Of a stretch of DNA of 13,050 nt, positions 1 to 5,803 are shown one piece after another. The DNA is from Citricoccus sp. WCRC_4 (lineage in GTDB: Bacteria; Actinomycetota; Actinomycetes; Actinomycetales; Micrococcaceae). The DNA is taken from the NCBI GenBank assembly GCA_026645375.1, contig JAPFFX010000226.1, positions 1-13,050 of the forward strand, written 5' to 3'. The position numbers and the translations under genes were made by a program. Position 1 is the stretch's first letter, and each line of letters starts with the position of its first letter. The notes under the pieces were generated by a model, which had not been told where the DNA came from, made no database searches, and saw only the letters and a list, made by a program, of their open reading frames with translations.

Positions 1-594
1 GGGGAGCCGCCGCGCCGGCCCATCGAGGGCCTCGGCGAGGACGTCGTCCTGCTCGGCTTCCTCTATCCCGGCAAGGGGCACCTCGAGGCCGTGGACGCCC
101 TGGCCCTGCTGCGCCGCCGGGGAGTGCCGGCCCCGCCCCGGGTCACCGCGCTCGGCGCGGTCTCGAGCGGCCACGAGGGCCTCGTGGACGAGCTGCGGGA
201 CCGCGCACGGGCGGCCGGCGTGGGGTTCCGGGTCACCGGCTTCGTCCCCGAGGAGGACCTGGACGCCGCCCTGAGGTCGGCCGGCATCCCCGTCGCCGCC
301 CATCACAACGTCTCCGCCTCCGGATCCCTGGCGGCCTGGATGTCCGTGGGACGGCGCCCCGTGGTGCCGGCTTCCCGGTACACGCGGGAGATGGAGCAGC
401 TCCGTCCGGGCACGCTGCACCTCGTGGACCCCGGGCCCGGGGACTCGTCCCTGGTGGACGCGCTCGCGGAGGGCATCGCGGACGCCGCCGCACGGCCGCA
501 GCAGACCTGGGTGGGACCCGGGACCGCCCTGGACCCGGGACCCGAGGACTGCGCCCGGGCCCTGGCCGCCTTCTGGCAACGGGTGCACTCATGA
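1..594 (+). CDS. GT-B fold glycosyltransferase, C-terminal part (5' truncated by window edge)
   Basis: The reading frame is open from base 1, so the start lies upstream; 197 residues are visible. The motif GFLYPGKGH (residues 19-27 of the visible part) and the later HHNVSASGSLAAWMSVGRRP stretch resemble the nucleotide-sugar-binding C-terminal Rossmann domain of GT4-like (GT-B) glycosyltransferases, which transfer a sugar from an activated donor in cell-surface glycan synthesis. The donor and acceptor cannot be read from this fragment. The stop codon overlaps the start of the next glycosyltransferase in an ATGA arrangement, so the two are almost certainly co-transcribed and translationally coupled. 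A GTG at 91 could be mistaken for the start, but the domain clearly begins before it. Family assignment is fairly sure; specific function is unknown. Confidence 0.75.
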   Translation, partial: GEPPRRPIEGLGEDVVLLGFLYPGKGHLEAVDALALLRRRGVPAPPRVTALGAVSSGHEGLVDELRDRARAAGVGFRVTGFVPEEDLDAALRSAGIPVAAHHNVSASGSLAAWMSVGRRPVVPASRYTREMEQLRPGTLHLVDPGPGDSSLVDALAEGIADAAARPQQTWVGPGTALDPGPEDCARALAAFWQRVHS

Positions 595-2051
595 ACCGTC
601 CTGCGGGGACGCCGGTCCCGGGCAACCGCTGGGACCTGCTGCCGGACACCAGCGGGGGTCCGGCGGAACGGGACGGGGGGATCCCGGAGGTGTCCGTCGT
701 CGTGCCCTACTACCGGGACCAGGCCGGACTGGACCTGCTGCTGGCCGCCCTGGCCCGGCAGGACCTGCCCGCGTCCCGGGTACAGGTGGTCATCGCCGAC
801 GACGGTTCGCCCGAGTCCCCGCGCCTGCCGGACCGGTTCCCGCTCGACGTGCAGGTGGTCCGCCAGCCCGACGCCGGCTTCCGCGCCTCCGCGGCCCGCG
901 CGCTGGGCGCCTCGGTCGCCGAGGGGCAGGTGCTGGCGTTCCTGGACGGGGACATGATCCCGGAACGGGACTACCTGCGCCGGGCGGTCCGGTTGCCGTC
1001 GCGCTCGCCGGAGGCCGTCGTCGTCGGGCGCCGCCGGCACCTGGACCCGGCACTGCTCCAGACCGGCTGGCGCCCGGGGGATGCCGTGCCGCAGGACTGC
1101 GTGCTGGAGGATCCGCAGTGGCTCGAGCGGGCCTACGCGGGCTCCCGCGACCTGCTGGATGCCGACTCCACCTCCTACCGGTTCGTCATCTCCGCCGTGC
1201 TCACCGTCTCCCGCCGGATCCACGACGAGGCCGGCGGCTTCGATCCGTCCTTCGTCGGCTACGGCGGGGAGGACTGGGAGTTCGCCCACCGCTTGTGGCG
1301 CACCGGGGCACTGCTGGCCCACGAACCCGCCGCGGTGGCCTGGCATGCCGGCCCGGACTTCGCCGGCCGCGAGGACCCGCTCGCGGCCCGTCGGGTGAAG
1401 AACCGCGAGGCGCTCGTGCTGGCCGGCCGGATCTCCGCGCCGACGGCGCGCGGCTGGTCGCTCGGCTCACGGGACCGGGTGCGCCTCGCCCTGGTGCTGG
1501 TGATGCCCGGCGGCGGCCTCGGGGCCTGCGCGATCGATGGCGGCAGTGGCACCGTGCGGGCGGACGGGGCCGACGACGGGGGCGACGGGGGCGCGGCCGC
1601 CGTCGTGATGTGCGCCGATGCGCTGCTGCAGGCCTTCCCGGGCGCCTCGCTGACGCTGGCCGGGAGAGTGCCGGACGGGGCCGAGGTCCTGGTCCGGGAC
1701 CCCCGGGTGTCCGTGGCGAGTGAGGTCGCGGAGCCGGGTGCCGGGGAGGAGCCGGACTGGCTGCTCACCGTGACGTGCCCGGTCCGTCCCGCACGGGGAA
1801 CCGGGCGCCCGGATCCGGCCGCCGTGCAGGAGCGGCTGCTGGCGGCCGAGCGGGCCGGGCGGGACCGGATCGAGGTCACCGGGCCGGCCGGCGTCGTGGC
1901 CACCCTGGTCAGTTCGCGGGCACGCTGGCGCCGCCGGCGGTGGGGGACCGAGGACCCGACCACGACCACCGTGGCGGACCTGGCCGGACTGGGCTGGGAG
2001 CCGACGGGCGAGGCCCCCGACCTGGAGGCCTGGTGGGGCGGCTGGGGCTGA
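591..2051 (+). CDS. Glycosyltransferase family 2 with galactosyltransferase-type C-terminal motif and extra C-terminal domain
   Basis: The protein has 486 residues. Residues 34-130 form a GT2 (GT-A fold) catalytic core: VSVVVPYYRD near 34-43, ADDGS at 69-73 and the metal/nucleotide-binding DGD at 119-121. Residues 215-229 (GGFDPSFVGYGGEDW) match the acceptor-side motif of the Glyco_transf_7C domain, with the likely catalytic acidic pair at E227-D228. It should use a nucleotide sugar to extend a surface polysaccharide or glycolipid at the cytoplasmic membrane face; no membrane span is obvious. The ATG lies inside the ATGA overlap with the upstream glycosyltransferase and has only a weak Shine-Dalgarno, so translation is probably coupled. 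After about residue 280 there is a Gly/Asp-rich linker (316-335) and a roughly 150-residue tail I do not recognise, ending in a Trp/Gly-rich tip. Enzyme class is confident; substrate unknown. Confidence 0.85.
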   Translation: MNRPAGTPVPGNRWDLLPDTSGGPAERDGGIPEVSVVVPYYRDQAGLDLLLAALARQDLPASRVQVVIADDGSPESPRLPDRFPLDVQVVRQPDAGFRASAARALGASVAEGQVLAFLDGDMIPERDYLRRAVRLPSRSPEAVVVGRRRHLDPALLQTGWRPGDAVPQDCVLEDPQWLERAYAGSRDLLDADSTSYRFVISAVLTVSRRIHDEAGGFDPSFVGYGGEDWEFAHRLWRTGALLAHEPAAVAWHAGPDFAGREDPLAARRVKNREALVLAGRISAPTARGWSLGSRDRVRLALVLVMPGGGLGACAIDGGSGTVRADGADDGGDGGAAAVVMCADALLQAFPGASLTLAGRVPDGAEVLVRDPRVSVASEVAEPGAGEEPDWLLTVTCPVRPARGTGRPDPAAVQERLLAAERAGRDRIEVTGPAGVVATLVSSRARWRRRRWGTEDPTTTTVADLAGLGWEPTGEAPDLEAWWGGWG

Positions 2052-2065
2052 GCGCCGGGTGAGCG

Positions 2066-2134
2066 AGGGCTGAGCCCCGAAGGGCTGGGGGCCGGCTGGG
2101 CCGGGCGGGGAAGCGCAGCGGCGCGCTCAGCCCT
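2066..2134. terminator. Inverted repeat between convergent genes, possible bidirectional terminator
   Basis: AGGGCTGAGC (2066-2075) is perfectly complementary to GCTCAGCCCT (2125-2134), and the second arm covers the stop codon of the YciI-like gene. A smaller stem, AGCCC-CGAA-GGGCT, sits at 2073-2086 and would compete with the larger one. No U-tract follows on either strand, so termination is inferred from position between convergent genes and from the symmetry only. Confidence 0.35.
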
Positions 2135-2492
2135 GGAGCTGGCGCACCTCGACCCGCTGGCCGCAGGCCGCCGAGGCCCGGGCGGCGAGGTCGTGGACCT
2201 GTTCCGCCACCGCGACCTCCACGACCCACAGTCCGCCCAGGTGCTCCGAGGCCTCGGCGAGGGGGCCAGGCGTCACGGTGGGCTCGGTGCCGTCGGTCCC
2301 GGCCACCACGAAGGACTCCTCGGGGGCCGTCAGGCCGCAGGCGAAGACCCACGCCCCCTCGGCCTGGAGGAACTCGTTGAACTCGCTGACCGCCTGGAAC
2401 GCCGCGTGCATGGCCTCCTCGGTGTCATAGGGGCCGAGGGGCCGCAACTGGGTGCCGGGGGCATGCCAGACGGAGATCATGAACTGGGGCAT
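2127..2492 (-). CDS. YciI-like family protein (YCII/DGPF domain)
   Basis: This 121-residue protein has the size of a single YCII-domain protein, a ferredoxin-like alpha-beta fold often found beside extracytoplasmic-function sigma factors or as a small putative enzyme. The tell-tale part is residues 75-93: a degenerate DGPF motif (PGPLAEASEHLGGLWVVEV) followed by an Ala-rich helix and a short strand ending in VEVRQL. The N-terminal strand MPQFMISVW is also typical. The start is well placed, with AGGAG seven bases before the ATG on the minus strand. It lies 107 bases downstream of the SDR-like gene on the same strand and could be transcribed with it, although a hairpin lies between them. No biochemical role can be assigned; no ECF sigma factor is adjacent. 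Confidence 0.75.
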   Translation of the reverse strand: MPQFMISVWHAPGTQLRPLGPYDTEEAMHAAFQAVSEFNEFLQAEGAWVFACGLTAPEESFVVAGTDGTEPTVTPGPLAEASEHLGGLWVVEVAVAEQVHDLAARASAACGQRVEVRQLQG

Positions 2493-2515
2493 GGTGGCGC
2501 TCCTGGATCCGGGAT

Positions 2516-2535
2516 GTCCACCGTGGTGGGTGGAC
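2516..2535. repeat. Perfect 7-bp hairpin upstream of the YciI-like gene
   Basis: GTCCACC (2516-2522), six-base loop, GGTGGAC (2529-2535). It lies about 24 bases before the YciI-like start and 65 bases after the SDR-like stop, on their shared minus strand. It could attenuate read-through from the SDR gene or be an operator; no U-tract is seen. Confidence 0.35.
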
Positions 2536-2599
2536 GGGTGCTTTCCCTCAGGATGTCACCGGCCCGCGGCCGTTGTCTCCGGTGGAGGGCCTGGGGGCC

Positions 2600-3259
2600 T
2601 CACGCCTGGGCGAAGACCGCGGCGACGGGTTCCTCGCCGTCCACGTACTCGAGCTGCTTGCCGATCGAGTTCTCGGTGGCCAGCGCCACGCGGATGGTCT
2701 CCGCCACGTTGCCGCGAGAGGTGTCCCGCAGCTCGCCGACCGTGGCGGCGGTGGCCCGTCGGATGCGCCCGGTGGGCTCGTCCGTGGTGAGGGCCCCGGG
2801 GCCGAGGATGGTCCAGTCCAGCTCAGAGTTCCGCAGGTGGTCGTCGGCGGCGGCCTTGGCCGTGGCGTACGGGTAGAAGGAGTCGTCCTCCGGGACGCCG
2901 TGGTCGGGCCGGGCGCCCAGGTAGGACACCATGACGTACCGCTTCACGCCGGCCTGCCCGGCGGCATCCATGGAGCGGATGGCCGCGTCCCGGTCCACCG
3001 CGTAGGTGCGCTCCGGGTCGCCACCGCCGGCCCCGGCGGTCCAGACGATCGCATCGTGCCCGGAGAAGGCCCGGGCGAGTTCGTCCTGGGAGGCAGTCTC
3101 GACGTCGAGCACCAGTGGCGTGGCGCCGGCCGCCTCGATGTCCGCGGCGTGGTCGGGATTGCGGATGACCGAGGTGACCTCGTGGCCTTCCTGGACCAGC
3201 AGGGGAGCGGTGCGCAGGGCCACCTTGCCGTGTCCGCCGATGATCAGGTACTTCGCCAT
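2600..3259 (-). CDS. NAD(P)-binding atypical SDR / NmrA-like oxidoreductase
   Basis: The 219-residue protein begins MAKYLIIGGHGKVA, a Rossmann strand with a Gly-rich GxxGxxA nucleotide loop (G8, G11, A14), followed by a VIRNPDH segment (31-37) where NADP-preferring members carry a basic residue. YATAK at 131-135 supplies a Tyr-x3-Lys pair, and WTILGPGALT at 149-158 is the conserved strand-loop of NAD(P)H-binding proteins of the NmrA/YwnB/YhfK type. Such proteins are small reductases or redox sensors; the substrate is not deducible. I chose the ATG at 3259 because AAGGAG lies directly before it. The in-frame GTG at 3274 lies immediately upstream of, and abuts, that ribosome binding site and is an unlikely start. 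It is transcribed divergently from cueP, with about 100 bases between the start codons. Confidence 0.82.
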   Translation of the reverse strand: MAKYLIIGGHGKVALRTAPLLVQEGHEVTSVIRNPDHAADIEAAGATPLVLDVETASQDELARAFSGHDAIVWTAGAGGGDPERTYAVDRDAAIRSMDAAGQAGVKRYVMVSYLGARPDHGVPEDDSFYPYATAKAAADDHLRNSELDWTILGPGALTTDEPTGRIRRATAATVGELRDTSRGNVAETIRVALATENSIGKQLEYVDGEEPVAAVFAQA

Positions 3260-3292
3260 GGTGTTCTCCTTCACTCAGGGATGTGCGTGCCG

Positions 3293-3329
3293 TGGAGCCC
3301 ACTGTTCCATCACCCGCCGGAGGGCTCCA
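3293..3329. promoter_or_regulatory. Inverted repeat in the SDR/cueP divergent promoter region
   Basis: TGGAGCCC (3293-3300) and GGGCTCCA (3322-3329) are perfectly complementary across 21 bases. The right arm falls where the -35 region of the cueP promoter should be, so it could be a shared operator for the divergent pair. It does not look like a G-tract CsoR-type copper operator, so a copper link is not supported by sequence. Confidence 0.3.
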
Positions 3330-3346
3330 AAGGATTCGGCCGGGGG

Positions 3347-3352
3347 CAGAAT
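3347..3352 (+). promoter_or_regulatory. Candidate -10 element for a leaderless cueP mRNA
   Basis: CAGAAT ends seven bases before the cueP ATG at 3360, the spacing expected if transcription begins at the A of the start codon. No Shine-Dalgarno at useful spacing is present. The hexamer keeps the important A2, A5 and T6 of the actinobacterial TAnnnT box. No good -35 is seen (CTCCAA at 17-bp spacing). Confidence 0.4.
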
Positions 3353-3359
3353 AGGGGGC

Positions 3360-4004
3360 ATGCCTGTCGCTTTCCCACCGTTCCGTACCACCTCCCGCGT
3401 CCTGGCCGCCGCCGCGGCACTGCTGCTCCTGGCAGGCTGCTCGGCTCCCGACGCCGGCCCGGGGACCACGTCCACCGCCTCTCCGGCAGCCGCGCCGGCC
3501 GAGCCCGGAGCGGGGACCGATGCCGCGGGGGCCGAGGCCCTGCTGGGCGAGTACGGCTTCGAGGGCGGGACCGTGGAGGAGGTCGTGGAGGCGTTGGACT
3601 CCACGCACGCGGACCGGGACAAGGGGCTCGCAGCCTCGGTGACCCCCGACCAGGTGGTGCTGGCCGACGAGGACCGCCAGGCCGCCCTGGACGTGCCCCA
3701 GGACCGGTTCTACCTCGCGGTCGCGCCGTACGAGACCACCACCCACGACTGCTTCCACCACAGCCTGTCCGGTTGCCAGGGCGAACTCGTGGACACCCCC
3801 GTGCACGTGACCGTCACCGGCGCGGACGGCACCGTCCTGGTGGACGAGGAGCGCACCACCTACGCCAACGGCTTCCTGGGCCTCTGGCTGCCGGCGGACA
3901 TCGAGGGGACCATCGAGGTCCGGGCGCAGGGCGGGACCGCGACCGCGGACATCGCCACCGGCGCTGACGACCCGACCTGCCTGACCACCCTCCGGCTCAC
4001 CTGA
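3360..4004 (+). CDS. cueP: CueP-family periplasmic/extracytoplasmic copper-binding lipoprotein
   Basis: The 214-residue precursor starts with a basic segment and a hydrophobic stretch ending in the lipobox LLAGC (C27), so it should be exported, lipidated on C27 and anchored to the outer face of the cytoplasmic membrane. A Pro/Ala/Ser/Thr-rich tether (28-58) precedes the domain. The CueP signature is clear: HDCFHHSLSGCQGEL (129-143), TTYANGFLGLWLP (166-178) and the terminal CLTTLRL. The three mature-part cysteines, C131, C139 and C207, are spaced 8 and 68 residues apart, the same spacing as I recall for the copper-binding cysteines of Salmonella CueP. In enterobacteria CueP binds copper and supplies it to or protects periplasmic proteins; here a role in copper tolerance is inferred. 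It appears leaderless. Its last 8 bases overlap the convergent GNAT gene. No copper exporter or oxidase is in the window. Confidence 0.88.
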   Translation: MPVAFPPFRTTSRVLAAAAALLLLAGCSAPDAGPGTTSTASPAAAPAEPGAGTDAAGAEALLGEYGFEGGTVEEVVEALDSTHADRDKGLAASVTPDQVVLADEDRQAALDVPQDRFYLAVAPYETTTHDCFHHSLSGCQGELVDTPVHVTVTGADGTVLVDEERTTYANGFLGLWLPADIEGTIEVRAQGGTATADIATGADDPTCLTTLRLT

Positions 4005-4635
4005 ACCACTCCTGGGACAGGATCCCCATGACGTGGCAGTCGACCCACTGGCCGTCGGACCACAGGGCCTCGCGCATCGTGCCCTCGCGGGTGAAGCCGG
4101 CCTTCTCGTAGACGTGCCGGGCCCGCGGGTTGAAGTCGTAGACCTCCAGCCCCACCCGGTGCAGGTGCTGGGCCTCGAAGGCGTGCCGGAGGGTCAGCCG
4201 GACCGCCTCGGTGCCGAGCCCGCGGTCCCGGGCGCCGGAGATCCAGATCCGGAACCCGCAGGAGAGGTTGTCCTCGTCGAGCTCGTTGAGCACCGACTCC
4301 CCGACGATCCGTCCGGAGGACCGCTCCCGGATGACCCAGACGATCCGGTCCTGCGCGTTCGACCAGCGATCGTAGGTCTCCTCGAGCTGCGCAACGCTCC
4401 ACGGCGGTGCGGCCGCGGGGCCGGGATCGGAGGCATGCACCGAGCCGGTGAGCCGCCCGACCTCCGGATCGGACAACAGCCCGTGCAGGGTGGCGGCGTG
4501 CTCGCGGACGGCGGGCACCAGGCGGACGAGGTCGCCCTCGAGGGCGACCTTGACGGTGAAGTCGGGCGTGCCGGTGCCGCTGGCCGGTGCGTCGACCGCG
4601 GCAGGGGCCGCGCCGTCGTCGGGTACGGGGTCCAT
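3997..4635 (-). CDS. GNAT-family N-acetyltransferase (RimJ/RimL-like)
   Basis: The protein has 212 residues with a Pro/Ala-rich N-terminal tail (1-25) before the domain. VRLVPAVREHAATLHGLLSDPEV (37-59) is the usual start of RimJ/RimL-type acetyltransferases. ARDRGLGTEAVRLTLRHAF (135-153) is motif A with the R-x-x-G-x-G acetyl-CoA loop, and HRVGLEVYDFNPRARHVYEKAGFTREG (159-185) is the paired strand and helix of motif B. It should acetylate an amino group of a protein N-terminus, antibiotic or small molecule using acetyl-CoA in the cytosol; the acceptor is unknown. Its ATG overlaps the stop of the dioxygenase gene by one base (TGATG), indicating co-transcription and coupled translation. The 3' end overlaps cueP convergently by 8 bases, so antisense transcripts are likely at this boundary. 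Confidence 0.85.
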   Translation of the reverse strand: MDPVPDDGAAPAAVDAPASGTGTPDFTVKVALEGDLVRLVPAVREHAATLHGLLSDPEVGRLTGSVHASDPGPAAAPPWSVAQLEETYDRWSNAQDRIVWVIRERSSGRIVGESVLNELDEDNLSCGFRIWISGARDRGLGTEAVRLTLRHAFEAQHLHRVGLEVYDFNPRARHVYEKAGFTREGTMREALWSDGQWVDCHVMGILSQEWFR

Positions 4636-5564
4636 CAGATGTTGGACCCGTCCGGTGGCAGGTCGGCCGGCGGACGGGAGGATCCGCCCCCGTCCGGCGA
4701 CGGCGGGCAGTCCAGCCCCAGCGTGTAGGCCGTCATGGACAGCGAGCCGTAGGAGTAGCCGTCCACCAGGACGTCCAGGCCCGGTTGCCCCGTGGGGCCG
4801 GTGGTGTTGGTGATGCCGCTGGATTCGCTCGAGCCCGCGGCGCCCGCGAGCCCGGCCAGGTACAGGGACGGGATGAAGTGGTCCGGGGTGGGCACGGCGT
4901 GGTCCCAGTCCGCGTGGGCGTCCAGGGTGGGCATCTCGGTGGGGTCCGTGAGCAGGCGTTCCTTGGCGTCCTCGTTGAACCGGTGCGCCCAGTCGAAACC
5001 GTCGTCGGTGCGCCTCCAGTCCATGCTGCGCAGGTTGTGCACGATGTTCCCGCTGGTGACGATCAGGATGCCCTGCTCGCGCAGCGGGGCCAGGTCGGCC
5101 CCGAGCCTGAGGTGGTAGTCCAGGGGCTTGTCCGCGTTGATGCTCATCTGGACCACGGGGATGGAGGCGTCCGGGAAGGCGTGGGTGAGCACGGACCAGG
5201 TGCCGTGGTCGATGCCCCAGCTGTCCACGTCCGCACCGACCCAGGTGGGGTGGACGGTGTCACTGATCTCCTCGACGAGCCCCGGCAGGCCGGGGGCGGG
5301 GTACTGGACGTCGAAGAGCTCCTGCGGGAAGCCGTAGAAGTCGTGGATGGTGCGCGGATCCGGCATGGCGGTGACGGCGGTGGCGTTGATGTACCAGTGC
5401 GCGCTGACCACCAGGATGGCCCGCGGGGTGGGCACGGCCTCGCCGAAGGCCTTCCACGCGGAGGTGTAGCGATTGGTCTCCAGGGCGTTCATGGGGTTGC
5501 CGTGGCCGAAGAAGGCGGCGGGCATGACCGTGGGGGTCGTTGAGTCGGTGGTCGTCTGGCTCAT
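4635..5564 (-). CDS. ygiD: Class III extradiol ring-cleavage dioxygenase, YgiD / 4,5-DOPA dioxygenase type
   Basis: The 309-residue protein belongs to the LigB-superfamily DODA/YgiD group. Putative metal ligands are H21 (FFGHGNPMNAL), H56 (SAHWY), H176 (SGNIVHNLR) and H229 (PDHFIPSLYLAG), matching the family pattern; the DGYSYGSLSMTAYTLG stretch (268-283) is the conserved C-terminal segment. Members use a divalent metal and O2 to open catechols such as DOPA between carbons 4 and 5, though the physiological substrate in bacteria is usually unproven. It is about 40 residues longer than E. coli YgiD: a Gly/Ser/Thr-rich insertion lies near 241-262, after the last ligand, and a Pro/Gly/Ser tail covers 287-309. 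GGAGG four to five bases before the ATG supports the start. It leads a two-gene operon with the acetyltransferase and is divergent from pucR. Confidence 0.88.
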   Translation of the reverse strand: MSQTTTDSTTPTVMPAAFFGHGNPMNALETNRYTSAWKAFGEAVPTPRAILVVSAHWYINATAVTAMPDPRTIHDFYGFPQELFDVQYPAPGLPGLVEEISDTVHPTWVGADVDSWGIDHGTWSVLTHAFPDASIPVVQMSINADKPLDYHLRLGADLAPLREQGILIVTSGNIVHNLRSMDWRRTDDGFDWAHRFNEDAKERLLTDPTEMPTLDAHADWDHAVPTPDHFIPSLYLAGLAGAAGSSESSGITNTTGPTGQPGLDVLVDGYSYGSLSMTAYTLGLDCPPSPDGGGSSRPPADLPPDGSNI

Positions 5565-5648
5565 GGGACCTCCAGGGGTCGGGGATGACCTGCGGGTAGT
5601 CGAGGCTTGTTGCCGTCATCGTCTCCCGTGCCGCCGGGACGGGGCAAG

Positions 5649-5668
5649 GCCGGTGGACACGCACCGGC
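5649..5668. promoter_or_regulatory. Perfect 20-bp dyad in the ygiD/pucR intergenic region, candidate operator
   Basis: GCCGGTG (5649-5655), six-base spacer, CACCGGC (5662-5668). It lies in the 239-base divergent region, just upstream of the expected -35 position of the pucR promoter. Two-turn dyads here are typical transcription factor sites, and autoregulation by PucR is possible. The identity of the binding protein is not shown by the sequence. Confidence 0.35.
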
Positions 5669-5700
5669 GGACTTGCGGGGAGGACCGCGGGAGGGGGCAC

Positions 5701-5706
5701 TAGCAT
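5701..5706 (+). promoter_or_regulatory. Candidate -10 element for pucR
   Basis: TAGCAT fits TAnnnT and stands out in a GC-rich stretch. It predicts a transcription start near 5713, which is also the first base of a strong hairpin. There is no convincing -35 at 16-18 bases, consistent with an activated or weak promoter. Confidence 0.35.
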
Positions 5707-5712
5707 CGGGCC

Positions 5713-5752
5713 AGGGCGGTCCGTCGTCACCGTGACGACCGGGGACCGCCCT
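5713..5752 (+). promoter_or_regulatory. Long bulged hairpin in the pucR 5' leader
   Basis: AGGGCGGTCC (5713-5722) pairs with GGACCGCCCT (5743-5752), and inside it GTCGTCA (5723-5729) pairs with TGACGAC (5733-5739), leaving a CCG loop and a three-base bulge (5740-5742). This gives 17 perfect base pairs. An alternative GTG start for pucR (5732) would sit in the loop, which argues against that start. It could stabilise the 5' end, act as an attenuator, or be read as a DNA dyad operator at the start site. Confidence 0.5.
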
Positions 5753-5803
5753 CGTGTCTCCGGGGGCCCGGGCGATCGAGGACGAGCAGGGAGGGAAGCG
5801 GCG

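Noticed and set aside
3293..3359. CsoR-type copper operator before cueP
   Set aside because: The repeat here lacks the G-tract pseudo-palindrome expected for CsoR sites, so copper control by CsoR is not claimed.
2573..3967. 464-residue plus-strand open frame over the SDR gene and cueP
   Set aside because: It runs antisense to a Rossmann-fold protein and out of frame through cueP, has no good start and becomes a His/Arg/Gly-rich low-complexity translation.
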